Notes under the pieces: model-generated
What the model was told of the DNA's origin: nothing
The model's database searches: none
Seen by the model: only the letters and a program-made list of their open reading frames with translations
Part shown: one piece after another, positions 22,326-32,021 of the stretch
Numbering within the stretch: position 1 is the first letter of the stretch
Layout: each line of letters opens with the position of its first letter
Translations under genes and position numbers: made by a program
Assembly (NCBI GenBank): GCA_000934455.1
Contig: KN885215.1
Span: 80,714-112,734 of the forward strand
DNA length: 32,021 nucleotides
Direction of reading: 5' to 3'
Source of the DNA: Apostichopus parvimensis
Taxonomy: Eukaryota; Echinodermata; Holothuroidea; Aspidochirotida; Stichopodidae

Positions 22326-22860
22326 AAAAAAGCATTGACCAGTTCCTTCATTATATGTTCTTGCACAGAATGCAAGTTTTCAAAATAATTGTCCAATAAC
22401 AATTTGTTTGTGAAGATGTTTCCAGGTTGTTGGGCAAATTTCTTTTCTGTTGCTCTTAATAACCCATGTATGAAAATTTTATATTTGGTTGTTTATATCT
22501 ACTTATGTAGTATGGTTGGTTGTGTATGTGGTCACTGCTGTTTATGTGGTTGGATTGCATGTGGTTTTCCTATATATTTTGGTTCAAACTTGTATAGGTC
22601 ATTTATCCATAATTTGTCCCTTGTTTCCCATACTGATGAATATGCATATTATTTTTTTTTGTTTCACGTAGTGACGAATGTTTTTGAAACATCTATATGC
22701 CCTTAAAATTGTTCTACATCCTTTAAATTTAAAATGGCAATAAAATAGAATGTGTTGTCTGTAACTTAAAACTAGGAGACTGCTTAAAAGATATTATTTG
22801 TGATCCAAATTTCAGTTGCAAATCAGTGAAATGATTTGTGTCGTGATATTTTTTTAAAAC

Positions 22861-23211
22861 ATGTGGTATGATTGGGTCCTATGTGTCTAGGTATGTGGTA
22901 CGGGTCTGTGAGATTACAAGTTAGCCAGCTCTGTGTGGTATGATTGGGTCCTATGTGTCTAGGTATGTGGTACAGGTCTGTGAGATTACAAGTAAGCCAG
23001 TTCTATGTGGTATGATTGGGTCCCATGTGTCTAGGTATGTGGTACAGGTCTGTGAGATTGCAAGTTAACCAGCTCTATGTGGTATGATTGGGTCCTTTGT
23101 GTCTAGGTATGTGGTACAGGTCTGTGAGATTACAAGTTAGCCAGCTCTATGTGGTATGATTGGGTCCTATGTGTCTAGGTATGTGGTACAGGTCTGTGAG
23201 ATTGCAAGTTT
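22861..23211. repeat. 72-bp minisatellite, 4.9 copies
   Basis: Units begin at 22861, 22933, 23005, 23077 and 23149, exactly 72 bases apart. They read ATGTGGTATGATTGGGTCCT, then ATGTGTCTAGGTATGTGGTA, then CAGGTCTGTGAGATTACAAG. Although 72 is a multiple of three, TAG or TGA occurs in each + frame within the unit, so it is non-coding. Copies differ at few positions, so the array is probably young. Confidence 0.97.
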
Positions 23212-26200
23212 ATCTGCTGATTGTGTGGACTGCATGAGTATGATCTCTGATGTTGAATGATGTGGTCTCTGATATCACATAGTATTGTGTACATTTTTCA
23301 AGGGTCTTTTACGTCACTTAGTGTCTTGTCAAATCTTGAATGGCCTCTGCATGTCACAAATATTTCCCTCTAGTTCTCGTTGAACACACATCTGTGATAT
23401 TGCTTCACAATTACGTGTGTAATTACTCTGAGATTTAGCTGTACTGCAAGAATGTAAACAGGTGCATTAATATCATGGTATGTCAACTGTGTGGATGTTT
23501 ATGCTATGTTTAGTTGCCATGTACTTTGCCATAAATATTTTAGTTCTTGCAGTAAAAGTAAACATTGATCAGTTGTTACACTTTTCACTCTTCCACAGTT
23601 TATACTTGTTGAAATTTAAGTAGTTCATGTACACTTCAGCATCAAGAGAAAAAAATGTGGAATTAACGTAATGATATATAAAGAAAAAATTGTGACTTTT
23701 AATGGCTAGTTCACAAGTCTTATAAGAGAATCATTTTCAAACCTGTTTATGGATTAGAGTTTACTCTCTTGTAGAAGTCTGTACATCCTGTTAAAAAGGG
23801 CAGTATCTCTAAAGAAGATAAGGCAACATAAGGTACATAAATGGTAGCTATTGCAGCCTCCCTTCATGAAGCCATACATTATTAGTCCTCTCTTACTTGA
23901 TGTTTGCGTGTGAGAGTTTGAAGAGCCATCTGTCACATGATGTAAAGAGTCTGCTGCATATTACAGTGTGGTGTTTTACCTCTACTGCCCATAGCATATG
24001 AATCAGCAGCAGCCCATTCTCAGCAGCTACTCTTCATCATATGCGTACTTGCCTAATGAAGATTTGGTCTATGTGTTAGCATGTCAGCCTCAAGGTCATA
24101 TAGCTACTAAGGTAATTGTCACTGAACCAGTGAGCGTGCTCTGTGAGTAATGTCTGCAGTAAATATGTTAACATCTATCATGTGGATGGGGCTGAATGCG
24201 TAGACTTTCAGCTTATTTCTACTTGGGATTTTTCATTTATTTCTGTGAAACAAACTTTATTCTTCGTAACAATTTTATTTCCATCTAGGCATCACTGAAA
24301 TGCTCATATCCTTATAATTCTACACATTGCAATGTTATCGGTTCTGTTGTGAAGCCTATTACTTTACATCTAGAAATCTACCTTAGCTGATCTATCAGGG
24401 CATTACATCTAGTATTTCCATTAACAAACGTCATGCCAACATGTTCCCACCACCACCCCTCTCCCCAATTTCATCCCTTCCGTACTCCTTTGAAATTATA
24501 AAACAAATGTGAAACAACAAAAAAAGGAAAGAAATTGTTCCATTGTTGTTTCTTTTTTAGTTTAAGGCAGGGTTTTCTATTATTACCAGGTTGCATAATT
24601 CAAAATAAAACAGTAGTTTTTGTGACCTTCAATTCTGATATTCATTGGACAGTAGCAATTACTCATTGTTAGTGTCCCCAAGAAAGGTGACAGTCAATAT
24701 CAGGAAATATTCAAATTTGGGAAAGCGATCATGGTGAGGTTTACTTGTAGATTCAAAATGTCACTTCCATTCATTATGCAGCAATAAACCTTTTGCATTG
24801 CAACTTTGTATCATTATGATCTAACATTTAGAAATATTAAAAACCCTCTTTTGAAATCAAACTAATAAAATCTATTTCATTCCAGTCATGTGACTGCAAT
24901 TAGTGAAATATAAACATTCATTTTAATGAAGAACATGTGTCCCACAACATAAATGTAAAGCTTTTCATTTCATTTGCAAAACCTAGAGGTGTAATGCACA
25001 CTCCTCTCGATGCAGTTTTGATTTACTAGAGTGACATATTACTTTCCTTCCATGGTTGGATATGGTACCAACTGATCATTGTGACAAACCCAGTGCAAAC
25101 CTTAACATGTGAATAGGAAGCATATAGCTGCACAGGCTTTGAAGGAATTAATCCTGTAATGATAATGTCCCAGCTAAGAGAGCTGGTTGTTAATTGAGAG
25201 GGAGCCCAAGAATGTTGACTTGCACCCTGTGCAGATTAACAATAATATCTAGAGCAGGCTATGCTGTGCAGGACCATGTGTAAGTCCCAGTACTGTAATG
25301 GACTGTAGCTGTATGCAAGTACATCAAATCAATCCTATACTGATCTGAGATGCAGATTAGTATGATAGAACTCTGCTGGCTGCAGCCTATTTAGCTGAAC
25401 TGCAAATTACAGAATAACAAGTACAATATTTAACTTATATAGGTCAGTTGAAGATGTTGTGGCAGTGAATAGAACTTTACGAAAAAAAGGTAATTTATCA
25501 GTTACTTGTATTAATTGGCATACTTGAAGTTAATCTTGCCAGATTTTAAGTTACCAAATGTCAAAAGCTATTTAAGGTTTAAATGCCTAGTTTCATCACC
25601 ATTATTGTTTTAATATCTTGTTCTACAAAAATACTAGAAGGGACATTACATGCACTGTCACAAATAATAACATACCTATTTGACGAGATGCACTAACCCT
25701 GAGAAATGGTAAAAACCTCAAACTTACTGTCTTGCACGTCTTAAAAGGAGCATATTGCGTATCACCCCATAGTGACACCTGCATATCATTGTGATCCTTA
25801 AGCTACTCCAAACAGGTACCTAACATATTTTGCGCAAAAAACGTCTCAATTCTTACAAATTTAGCAAAGGGAATAAACATTTTCGTCAGCAAAATAGCGA
25901 ATTATCCAACGATGAGCAACACCTTATAACGTTCTCTCTATTACATATGCATTTCATGCATAAAAGTCATGTCAGGTTGCCTCAGTACTCTGCAACATGT
26001 TTCAAATTTCTGGAATACTGACCATCCCTATATCAGTGTGTGAACAATATACATATATGTATATAAAAGCAATATGGAACTTTAAGAACCATCATGAAAC
26101 ATGTAAAATACATAACAGTAAAATTACATTTTGCACATTTGGTACTATCTTTACAAGATTGAAGTTGACAGTTTTTATGAAAACCACCAACCAGGTGAGA

Positions 26201-27779
26201 CAGTAAATCACTGATAATTATAATTTTGATAAATTCCCCCAAACCCTCAAAGTAATATACATATAAAGAAAAACAAGTTTACACACTTAATACTGTTTTA
26301 GCAAACAGTGGAAATGGCAGTTTTAGGTTCTGACATATGGTAAAACGTGAAAAAAGTATTAAGTTTGCAAAAGGACAACTTTCATTTTTTTTTAAGATAA
26401 GTCCAACATGTTAAACAGGTAATTTTCAATTTTTCTTCCAAATTGGAAGAGATGTATTTAATAAGTGTTTCAAATTTTGGCATTTTGCCAAGATGGTACT
26501 CAAATGTGCACATTTTATAGTTTTGCAAGGATAGATTTTGAAATGAAACTGTAATTTGAGATGTTTGATGTTTTGAAGCGGAATATCCAGGACTCGTCAT
26601 TTCTATGGGAAGAGTTTCTCATCAACCATCTTTAACCAATTGTGCAAACTTGTAATCTGTAGATTTTACTGTTGTAAAATGTGTCTTTCTCTTTAAATGC
26701 AAAGTTTTTGCTCAGTAATATGTTGCTGCAGACACAGGTCATCAAAGTAGTCACAGAGTAGACTAGTTATCATTGGTGATTGACTACTTTGACTGTACCA
26801 AACACTAGTGTAATCATATGTGCAGAACAATAACAGTCATAATAGAAACTACACAGTTGGCTTTTTCTGAAAACTGCATTGTTTCTTGGAAAGCATTGTG
26901 TTGGAGCACTGAAATACCACTATCTTGTATGAAGGCATTGAAGGCATGAGTAATGCCTTCACTTCTATCCTGTAGTGGAAAGAAGTGTCACTTGATCCAG
27001 TGGATAAAGGCAATGGCATTAGAAGTGATGAAATGTAAGCTTTTGGAGGTGTCCAATCCAAGTTGGGTAAAAGTGGGCTCTTCATCCAGGTGAAATCCAC
27101 AGCTAACACATGGTCTCCCAAATGGCAAAACAAAACTCATGCATGTGAGCCAAAACAGTGAATTGGATTACCAAAAACTGTGCAGTGTAAATTAAAAGCC
27201 ATTCTGATTTTCCCATATATGTATGTGGGCTGCTTAGTATGGTCAGATATTATTTATATTATATTTTAGCAGTATTTGTCTTTAGGCTTCAGTGGATAAA
27301 TTCAGCCAGCTCTTCTGTCTTTCATGACTTTTCAGAGTATTGACACCTCTGTATTTTGGGATCATAATCTTGCTCTGACCATTCTTCTTACTTCCATGAT
27401 TACCAATTAATGAACCTAAATCAACCTAACAAGAAGACAATAATGCATAAATCATAAATGCATTGTAAAGTTACCTCTATTTCATATATTTCATTATAAT
27501 AATCAGTGGGAAGACAGAAAAAAATGCAATGCATTGAAGTCTATCAAAGTCTTATCTTGTGAAAAATCATAAAGTTTATGTGCTAAATTATACACTAACA
27601 GATGCTATGGAAGAGACACTGATAATGGAACATGTTGTAATCAAAGTCAAGACTTCAACTCGTTTGGATAGGTAGACTGATGAATTTCAATGTGACCTTT
27701 CCTTGTCTCTAAGATTAGGGAGCACAATGTTGTAGTTAACTCTTTAGTTTAGTTATAGCTTAATTAGAGACCCAAGGAT
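23212..27779 (+). other. Intronic stretch without assigned gene
   Basis: Mainly AT-rich. A protein-like 50-codon frame at 23998-24150 is described separately. The block 25130-25450 is less AT-rich and contains homeobox- and Sox-like words (TTAATCC, TTAATTGA, AACAATA), so it might be regulatory. The 94-codon minus-strand frame at 26849-27133 is unrecognised. No array or transposon ends are seen. Confidence 0.65.
23998..24150 (+). other. Unassigned protein-like frame with internal splice donor
   Basis: From ATG at 23998 the frame reads MNQQQPILSSYSSSYAYLPN and then EDLVYVLACQPQGHIATK, where ACTAAG|GTAATT offers a donor at 24111/24112. Without splicing it continues to TAA at 24148-24150 (50 codons). 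The upstream TCTACTGCCCATAG gives a possible acceptor in phase 0, which does not fit the phase-1 end of the SH3 exon. It could be an alternative first exon, an exon of another transcript, or chance. I recognise no family. Confidence 0.25.
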
Positions 27780-27829
27780 CAGGAAGCCTTACAGTAGCTT
27801 ATTTGAGGCCCTATGCATGTTAGATGGTG

Positions 27830-27985
27830 GATGACACCGGCTTATGTCAAGCCTTCTCTTTTCGATAAGTGTTCAGAGGCTATCGAGGCAGGGGTGTGAA
27901 TTAGCTCCCATTCCAGCTCCCGGGACCGCCATTTAATTTCCCCATCTGACAGGCGAGAGTGTATGCCCTAGCATCTGACCACTTT
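27830..27985 (-). mobile_element. tRNA-derived SINE-like head, antisense to trio
   Basis: The minus strand reads GTGGTCAGATGCTAGGGCAT (box A-like, GGTCAGATGCTAGGG at 27966-27980). About 40-67 bases later comes GGTCCCGGGAGCTGG (27913-27927), a box B-like stretch. This spacing suits a tRNA-type Pol III promoter. The block is much richer in GC and CpG than its surroundings. The 3' end is not defined and no tail was found. Confidence 0.45.
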
Positions 27986-28585
27986 CTCAAATATTGAGGT
28001 GAGCAAAGGCACCACATTCAACATCACTACAGTGCAGCCACAATGAACAAAGTTGTTTCGAAACGAACGTAGATATATTAATAAAGTTTAAAGACTACAG
28101 TATGTATGAACCCAATTGGTAATCATCTACACATTAAGAAATCTGATAAACTGATATCCTAAATGAATTCCCTCAGTAGCAATTTAATATACCAAATGTT
28201 TGGAGATTTGGGAAATTTAATTTGAAAATTTAAACCTTGTTACAATAAATGAAGCATGTACAAATCTTTCTAATGTCACCCTGTTTTTTTACTGACAATA
28301 AAGCTACCATGGTTCAGTTTGACAATGGAGTCTTGACTCACACTGTTAGAATTACAATTGCTTAAGTCCAACAATTGTGGAGTTGCGTGCCCCATTCTAG
28401 AATTGCTAAGAGGTTGAATTGTCAATTCTTTGAAGCCCAGTCACATCTCTTCTTTATGTTTGAGTCATTGGCTCATTTGTGTCTTTCTCACTGTGGAATG
28501 ACAATGGCAACTTTAGTAGTAAAAGAGAATCATAGCTTACAATATAACCTATGCATGTCACCATACTGTGTATGGTCACAGATCC

Positions 28586-28658
28586 TGGTGGGGACAGCTG
28601 GACGTGTCCCCACCAAATTTTTCAGTGTTCGGGACATGATATACCGTGTCCCCACTAA
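28586..28658. repeat. Pair of GTGTCCCC hairpins, MITE-like
   Basis: TGGTGGGGACA (28586-28596) and TGTCCCCACCA (28605-28615) form a perfect 11-bp stem with an 8-base loop. GGGACA (28631-28636) and TGTCCC nearby form a second, less perfect one. CGTGTCCCCACCAAATTTTT and CGTGTCCCCACTAATTTGT also form a direct repeat. A degenerate third copy, GTGTTTCCCCAACAAAATTT, lies near 28905. This looks like a decayed inverted-repeat transposon. Confidence 0.6.
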
Positions 28659-28964
28659 TTTGTCTTGCCCAAACGCTGCATTTAAATTTACCCTGTATTG
28701 AACTTTGGCGCAGTTTGATCCAGCATTGTGCAAATGACATGCAGCAGTTCTCATTTTATTATATTTATCCACAGTTGTTAAATTTAGGACGGAAATCGCA
28801 TTTGCGGCAGTCTATAATTGTTTTTTGGGAGAGGACCCAGACCCGTCGTATACAAAAGTCTACCTGGATTATTTGTCCCCTGATTTTTTTCTGCAGACGC
28901 CCATGTGTTTCCCCAACAAAATTTCTAAGCCATGAGATCTAAAAATAAAGGAGGTTTGGGAGCA

Positions 28965-29140
28965 TCATTGTGTCTGGTAAGTGTTATTTCCAGCGATCTG
29001 GGAGGTATATTTGCCCAAAAATTTCTTGTATGCTACGCGCGAACCCATGGTATCAGAGAACAGACACGCGTCACCACTATCCAAGACTGATCTGCGCCCA
29101 TGATACTGTTTAACCATAGAGCTAGAGATTTTAAGAAATT
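28965..29140 (-). mobile_element. tRNA-derived SINE-like element, antisense to trio
   Basis: On the minus strand, TAGCTCTATGGT (29113-29124) resembles a weak box A. GGGTTCGCGCG (29036-29046) is a good box B core, about 70 bases later, which fits a Leu/Ser-type tRNA with a long variable arm. The region is CpG-rich. The 62-codon frame on this strand has no known domain and is probably incidental. Confidence 0.45.
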
Positions 29141-29428
29141 CTGCAGGAACCAAACCAATCTAGAAAGACATCAACATGAGTAAAGAATGCAGTAAATAAT
29201 CTGAATGTTATGTGTGTGATTCTACCTAGCAAAATGATACAGGCAATTAACCAAGGTCTTCACATGGAATGAGAGTGCATTACAGTTTATGATGGTGGAT
29301 AATTGCTGGTAGTAAATAATATATAGCATTGTTAATGCATATTAACACAAAGGCATAGTCATGAAATAAATAGGCAACGCATCACTGAGCAAGAAGTTAA
29401 AATAAAGCAGTGGCTCCTTTAGTATTGA

Positions 29429-29710
29429 AAGCCTCTCAAATTGGTTGCTTTTGGTTTTGCAGAGCACTATTTTCTTCTCACAAAGAACTTTTCCAGCCCC
29501 TAGTTCAGGGCCTACATTGAGAATGATGATCCTAAAGTCACTGAAGGCAAGCAGTTGGCTTCTATTCCGTGCGGGGGCCACGGCCACAATCAGTGTGTTA
29601 CATACACCTCTCTTCTTAAGCCCACACACATTACTGTGGGTGTGAGGTTATCGAGTTCCAGATTTCAAACTTTTAAAGTTTTTGAGCAACTTTTTACTCT
29701 TTCCATTTGA
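29429..29710 (+). pseudogene. Unidentified coding-like fragment with in-frame stop
   Basis: One frame reads GFAEHYFLLTKNFSSP, then TAG (29501-29503), then FRAYIENDDPKVTEGKQLAS, IPCGGHGHNQCVTYTSLLKP and THITVGVRL, and ends at TGA 29708-29710. Composition is balanced and protein-like, and GC is higher than in the flanks. Possible acceptors TTTTGCAG (near 29462), CCCCTAG (29503) and TTCAG (29508) would let an exon begin on either side of the stop. It could be a retroposed or broken gene piece, a transposon gene piece, or an unrecognised exon. Overlapping frames on both strands are also open, which weakens the case. No family is recognised. Confidence 0.25.
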
Positions 29711-30003
29711 AATTTTGTGAGCCTGTTAAGTGATATTAAACTTTACAATTTTGCTCATGGAGTGATGAAACAATATCAGTTTTGGTAATTGTTAGTAATT
29801 CTGCACGAACGAATTGTTTATAGTATTTGCACATGACACCATTGTTTATTTCTGTATCAATTGGGGTGTATTGCCAATCTTCTGTTGAGCTCAGTTAAAG
29901 TGATATGGTTAGTTAGACCCCTTTTCTTTCATGGTATGTGCCGTATGACACGATACGTCACAATTTTGTTCCAAGTAACAGTTGACTGATATTATTTCTA
30001 AAG

Positions 30004-30054
30004 TGGAAATTGGCCAAAACTGATGTCGCCGAAATCGGTTTTGGCCAATTTCCA
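30004..30054. repeat. Perfect 17-bp inverted repeat, probable MITE remnant
   Basis: TGGAAATTGGCCAAAAC (30004-30020) and GTTTTGGCCAATTTCCA (30038-30054) are exact reverse complements around a 17-base loop with two CpGs. It is followed by CCCGATATCAGCCTGATACC, another near palindrome. Such CGAT/GGCC-rich palindromes are typical of non-autonomous DNA transposons. Confidence 0.7.
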
Positions 30055-30130
30055 ATATTCCAATCCCGATATCAGCCTGATACCGATACATATTTTTTAA
30101 ATGGCCAGAATGAAGGTCCAATCGCACTAA

Positions 30131-31600
30131 TGCATTAATACATAAAGTATCAAATTATTATTGGTTATCATAACGTATTTTCATTTGTTCAACTCACAAG
30201 CAGTAACCACTTGTATAACTCGTTTGCAGAATCCCATTAGTAAATTAGCAAAAATGAAATATGTGCATATTCTATAACTCTAACATTAATCCTAACCTCT
30301 TTTTAGATGAACGATCATATTCCCCACCAAGTTGATATGTATGAAACTGTGTGCTAGCATTGATTTTTGGAAAAACACAAGCTTATCCTTCCTATTACTT
30401 TTGTTGTATGATTCGTTACTTTGTTTGACAAACTACATTCAACACTTAGGCCTGCAAGTCTTATACAAACTGTCGTCAAATAGAGCCACGAAATTCTTAG
30501 CAAAATGTTAAAAGATGACATCGTGCGATGAATAAAACTGATTTCATGTAGAAAATACATTAGCGTATCCCTGGCTAAGAATTTTTACTACCCCTTGTGT
30601 TTACCAGAACCAAAATAAAAACCATTAGCTGGCTATACTAACAACTAAGCTTAGCCAAGTAAGCAAGTGCTTCGTGTCTGAAATATTTCGTAAAGCAATA
30701 GCAACAGGTTGTGATGTATGCAAAGTTGAATCTCAATACAATCTTGTCATCAGTCATTTATGTTTTGGCAAACTGCAACCATGATACTATTGCAGCTTTT
30801 TAAGAGAAACCCAATTTTTGGAATGATTTAATAGTAGGGGGTGTCAACGTGTTATAACTTTTATTCTCAGCGGAGCCTCAGAAGCACTGTGCAAGTTAGT
30901 GTGATAGGCTACTACTGTAGTTATATACAGTTTTATCAAATGTGTTTCAACGTCACATAACTTACTTAGACTTACATTGTGTTTGGCCTGAAGATGCCAT
31001 GTACAACTTTTGATTGTGCAAAACATTTCTTGGATTCTTGCCAAGAATATTTGGAAGGGCAAAACAGGTGTCAGCGGGTATGTTCAGTTTTAATTATGTT
31101 GTGTTCACTTGTATAATACAGCAGCTAGACTGGTGAAATTTACTTTAACGTTCAACAAAGACTGCTATGTACATTACGTTAAGTGGATTACGTAATTAGA
31201 TGTTTGTATGTACTGCGCAAAAACGGGTCGCACAAAATAGGGGATCACAATAATACTCCTTCGGAATGCACTGTCCAGCCGAACACTCAGTTGTTTCAGG
31301 TAGTGTCTGGAGGTGGGCGCAGTGAATATATTAATACTACATTTAGGTGCCGAATCAGTTTATTCATTCATTCAGACGCACTTGGCCAAATGATAAATCT
31401 GGTGTGATCTACTGTGCCTTTTGGTGCTCTAGTTACGTCCATGGTTACACTAGAGGGACACGGGATAAGTCTGTATTAACTATACGGTCCCATGTACAAG
31501 TGTATTTTATTGTGTCTCTGAATAAATTAGTTAATCCTGCAGCCTCTACATTTGCACGTAAAAGGATACATGAACAAGTCGAGGTTGGTTAATGTGTCAG
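30131..31600 (+). other. CpG-retaining sequence upstream of the candidate promoter
   Basis: No gene is recognised. CpG frequency rises clearly from about 31141. Small open frames (31183-31407, 31347-31592, and minus-strand ones) show no domain. TAGGC words occur near 30448 and 30905. Confidence 0.6.
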
Positions 31601-31713
31601 CCAATAAGATCTTTTCTATATTTGTGATAGGCGAGGCTTTCCTGGTCACGCTATATAAGATGGGTTTGTGGGAAATTTTCTCTGAAAAAAAGTTGTGCAT
31701 GTGCTGCGGTAAG
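31601..31713 (+). promoter_or_regulatory. Candidate alternative promoter and first exon
   Basis: CCAAT (31601-31605) lies about 50 bases before TATATAAG (31652-31659), a classical spacing. ATG at 31660 in good context (A at -3, G at +4) opens MGLWEIFSEKKLCMCCGK, and AAG|GTATGT follows at 31713/31714 in phase 0. If TATA is used, transcription would start near 31682 and translation at ATG 31699, giving a very short MCCGK exon. The block retains CpGs. It could drive a GEF2-only trio isoform, as downstream promoters do in Kalirin, or another gene. Confidence 0.3.
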
Positions 31714-32021
31714 GTATGTGCGCGGTTAACAGTTTCACAGTAATTACTGCCATATGCAGTGTTCACGTAATAGCACATATAGGGTACAACCAGCTGACCA
31801 CGAAAGTTGGAAAAGGGGCTTATAATTGTTGACACTACAGTTGCCGTTGGGAATAGGTTGAAGTGAAAACGTGTGGATATTTTAGTATATGTTTGTATTG
31901 ATGTTAAAAAGGTCTACTTATTTTAGTTACTGTTAGCATTGATTATTCATTACAATTAGAACCAGGCGCTCAACTTTCAAACCAGGCACACAATTTTCAA
32001 ACTGGTCACTGAGAAGCAAAA
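31714..32021 (+). other. Right edge of window
   Basis: CpG-retaining sequence continuing from the candidate promoter. A 20-bp repeat lies at the very end, and no gene is recognised. Confidence 0.6.
31960..32011. repeat. 20-bp tandem repeat, about 2.5 copies
   Basis: AACCAGGCGCTCAACTTTCA (31960-31979), AACCAGGCACACAATTTTCA (31980-31999) and a partial AACTGGTCACT follow head to tail. Confidence 0.85.

Larger units (their letters stand above)
19624..22860 (+). other. Intronic stretch after the contig overlap
   Basis: Mostly AT-rich with no recognised gene. It holds the donor-bearing block at 19734-19977 and the CAG|GTAAGT site at 22319/22320, described separately. Another donor-like AAG|GTAAGG lies at 22001/22002. 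The 105-codon frame at 22389-22706 is Cys- and Phe-rich with no known domain. Confidence 0.7.

Noticed and set aside
22389-22706. 105-codon Cys-rich frame
   Set aside because: Low-complexity GT-rich origin with no conserved cysteine pattern that I recognise; it overlaps another chance frame.
26160-26193. Short exon candidate ending ACCAG|GTGAGA
   Set aside because: Only 11-13 codons, and entry in phase 1 from the SH3 exon meets an immediate stop.
26849-27133. 94-codon minus-strand frame
   Set aside because: It reads somewhat protein-like, but no family is recognised and neighbouring frames on the same strand look equally plausible.

Overview
The window is eukaryotic nuclear DNA from an animal. 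It is AT-rich, interrupted by introns with GT-AG splice sites, and full of minisatellites and small transposon remnants. No prokaryotic features are present. The repeated short words around TAGGCCTA / CCTAGGCT (for example near 4850, 5110, 8205, 8250, 9121 and 30448) recall echinoderm genomes, so a marine deuterostome invertebrate is my best guess. This rests on general impression and not on a search.

The only gene I recognise is the single-copy invertebrate orthologue of TRIO/Kalirin, a Rho-family guanine nucleotide exchange factor, on the + strand. Nine consecutive coding exons lie between 249 and 7575, and their reading phases join without a break. They encode the C-terminal half of the first DH domain (exons 1-3), the first PH domain (exons 4-6), a short linker (exons 6-8) and the first SH3 domain (exon 9). 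The N-terminal CRAL-TRIO, spectrin repeats and the start of DH1 must lie upstream of the window. The second DH-PH module, second SH3, Ig and kinase domains must lie downstream. Introns within the cluster run from 169 to 1960 bases.

From 7576 to the end (about 24.4 kb) no exon can be assigned with confidence. This stretch sits where TRIO/Kalirin genes join the GEF1 and GEF2 halves, a place where mammalian genes also vary their isoforms. It holds a 371-bp inverted-repeat MITE, a 56-bp minisatellite, a 72-bp minisatellite, tRNA-derived SINE-like heads and hairpin-rich repeat fragments. It also holds two AG|GTAAGT sites that could be recursive-splicing ratchet points. Near the right edge, a CpG-retaining block contains CCAAT, TATA, a good-context ATG and a splice donor, and may be an alternative promoter.

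An apparent 1,477-bp tandem duplication (16620-18096 and 18147-19623) flanks a run of exactly 50 N. It looks identical wherever I compared it, and is almost certainly an unmerged contig overlap and not biology. True distances across it are probably about 1.5 kb shorter.

I found no convincing undescribed system. The observations most worth checking are the candidate alternative promoter/first exon, the recursive-splice candidates, two unassigned protein-like reading frames (23998-24150 and 29429-29710), the A-B-C higher-order minisatellite in intron 4 and the SH3 domain without its usual tryptophan.
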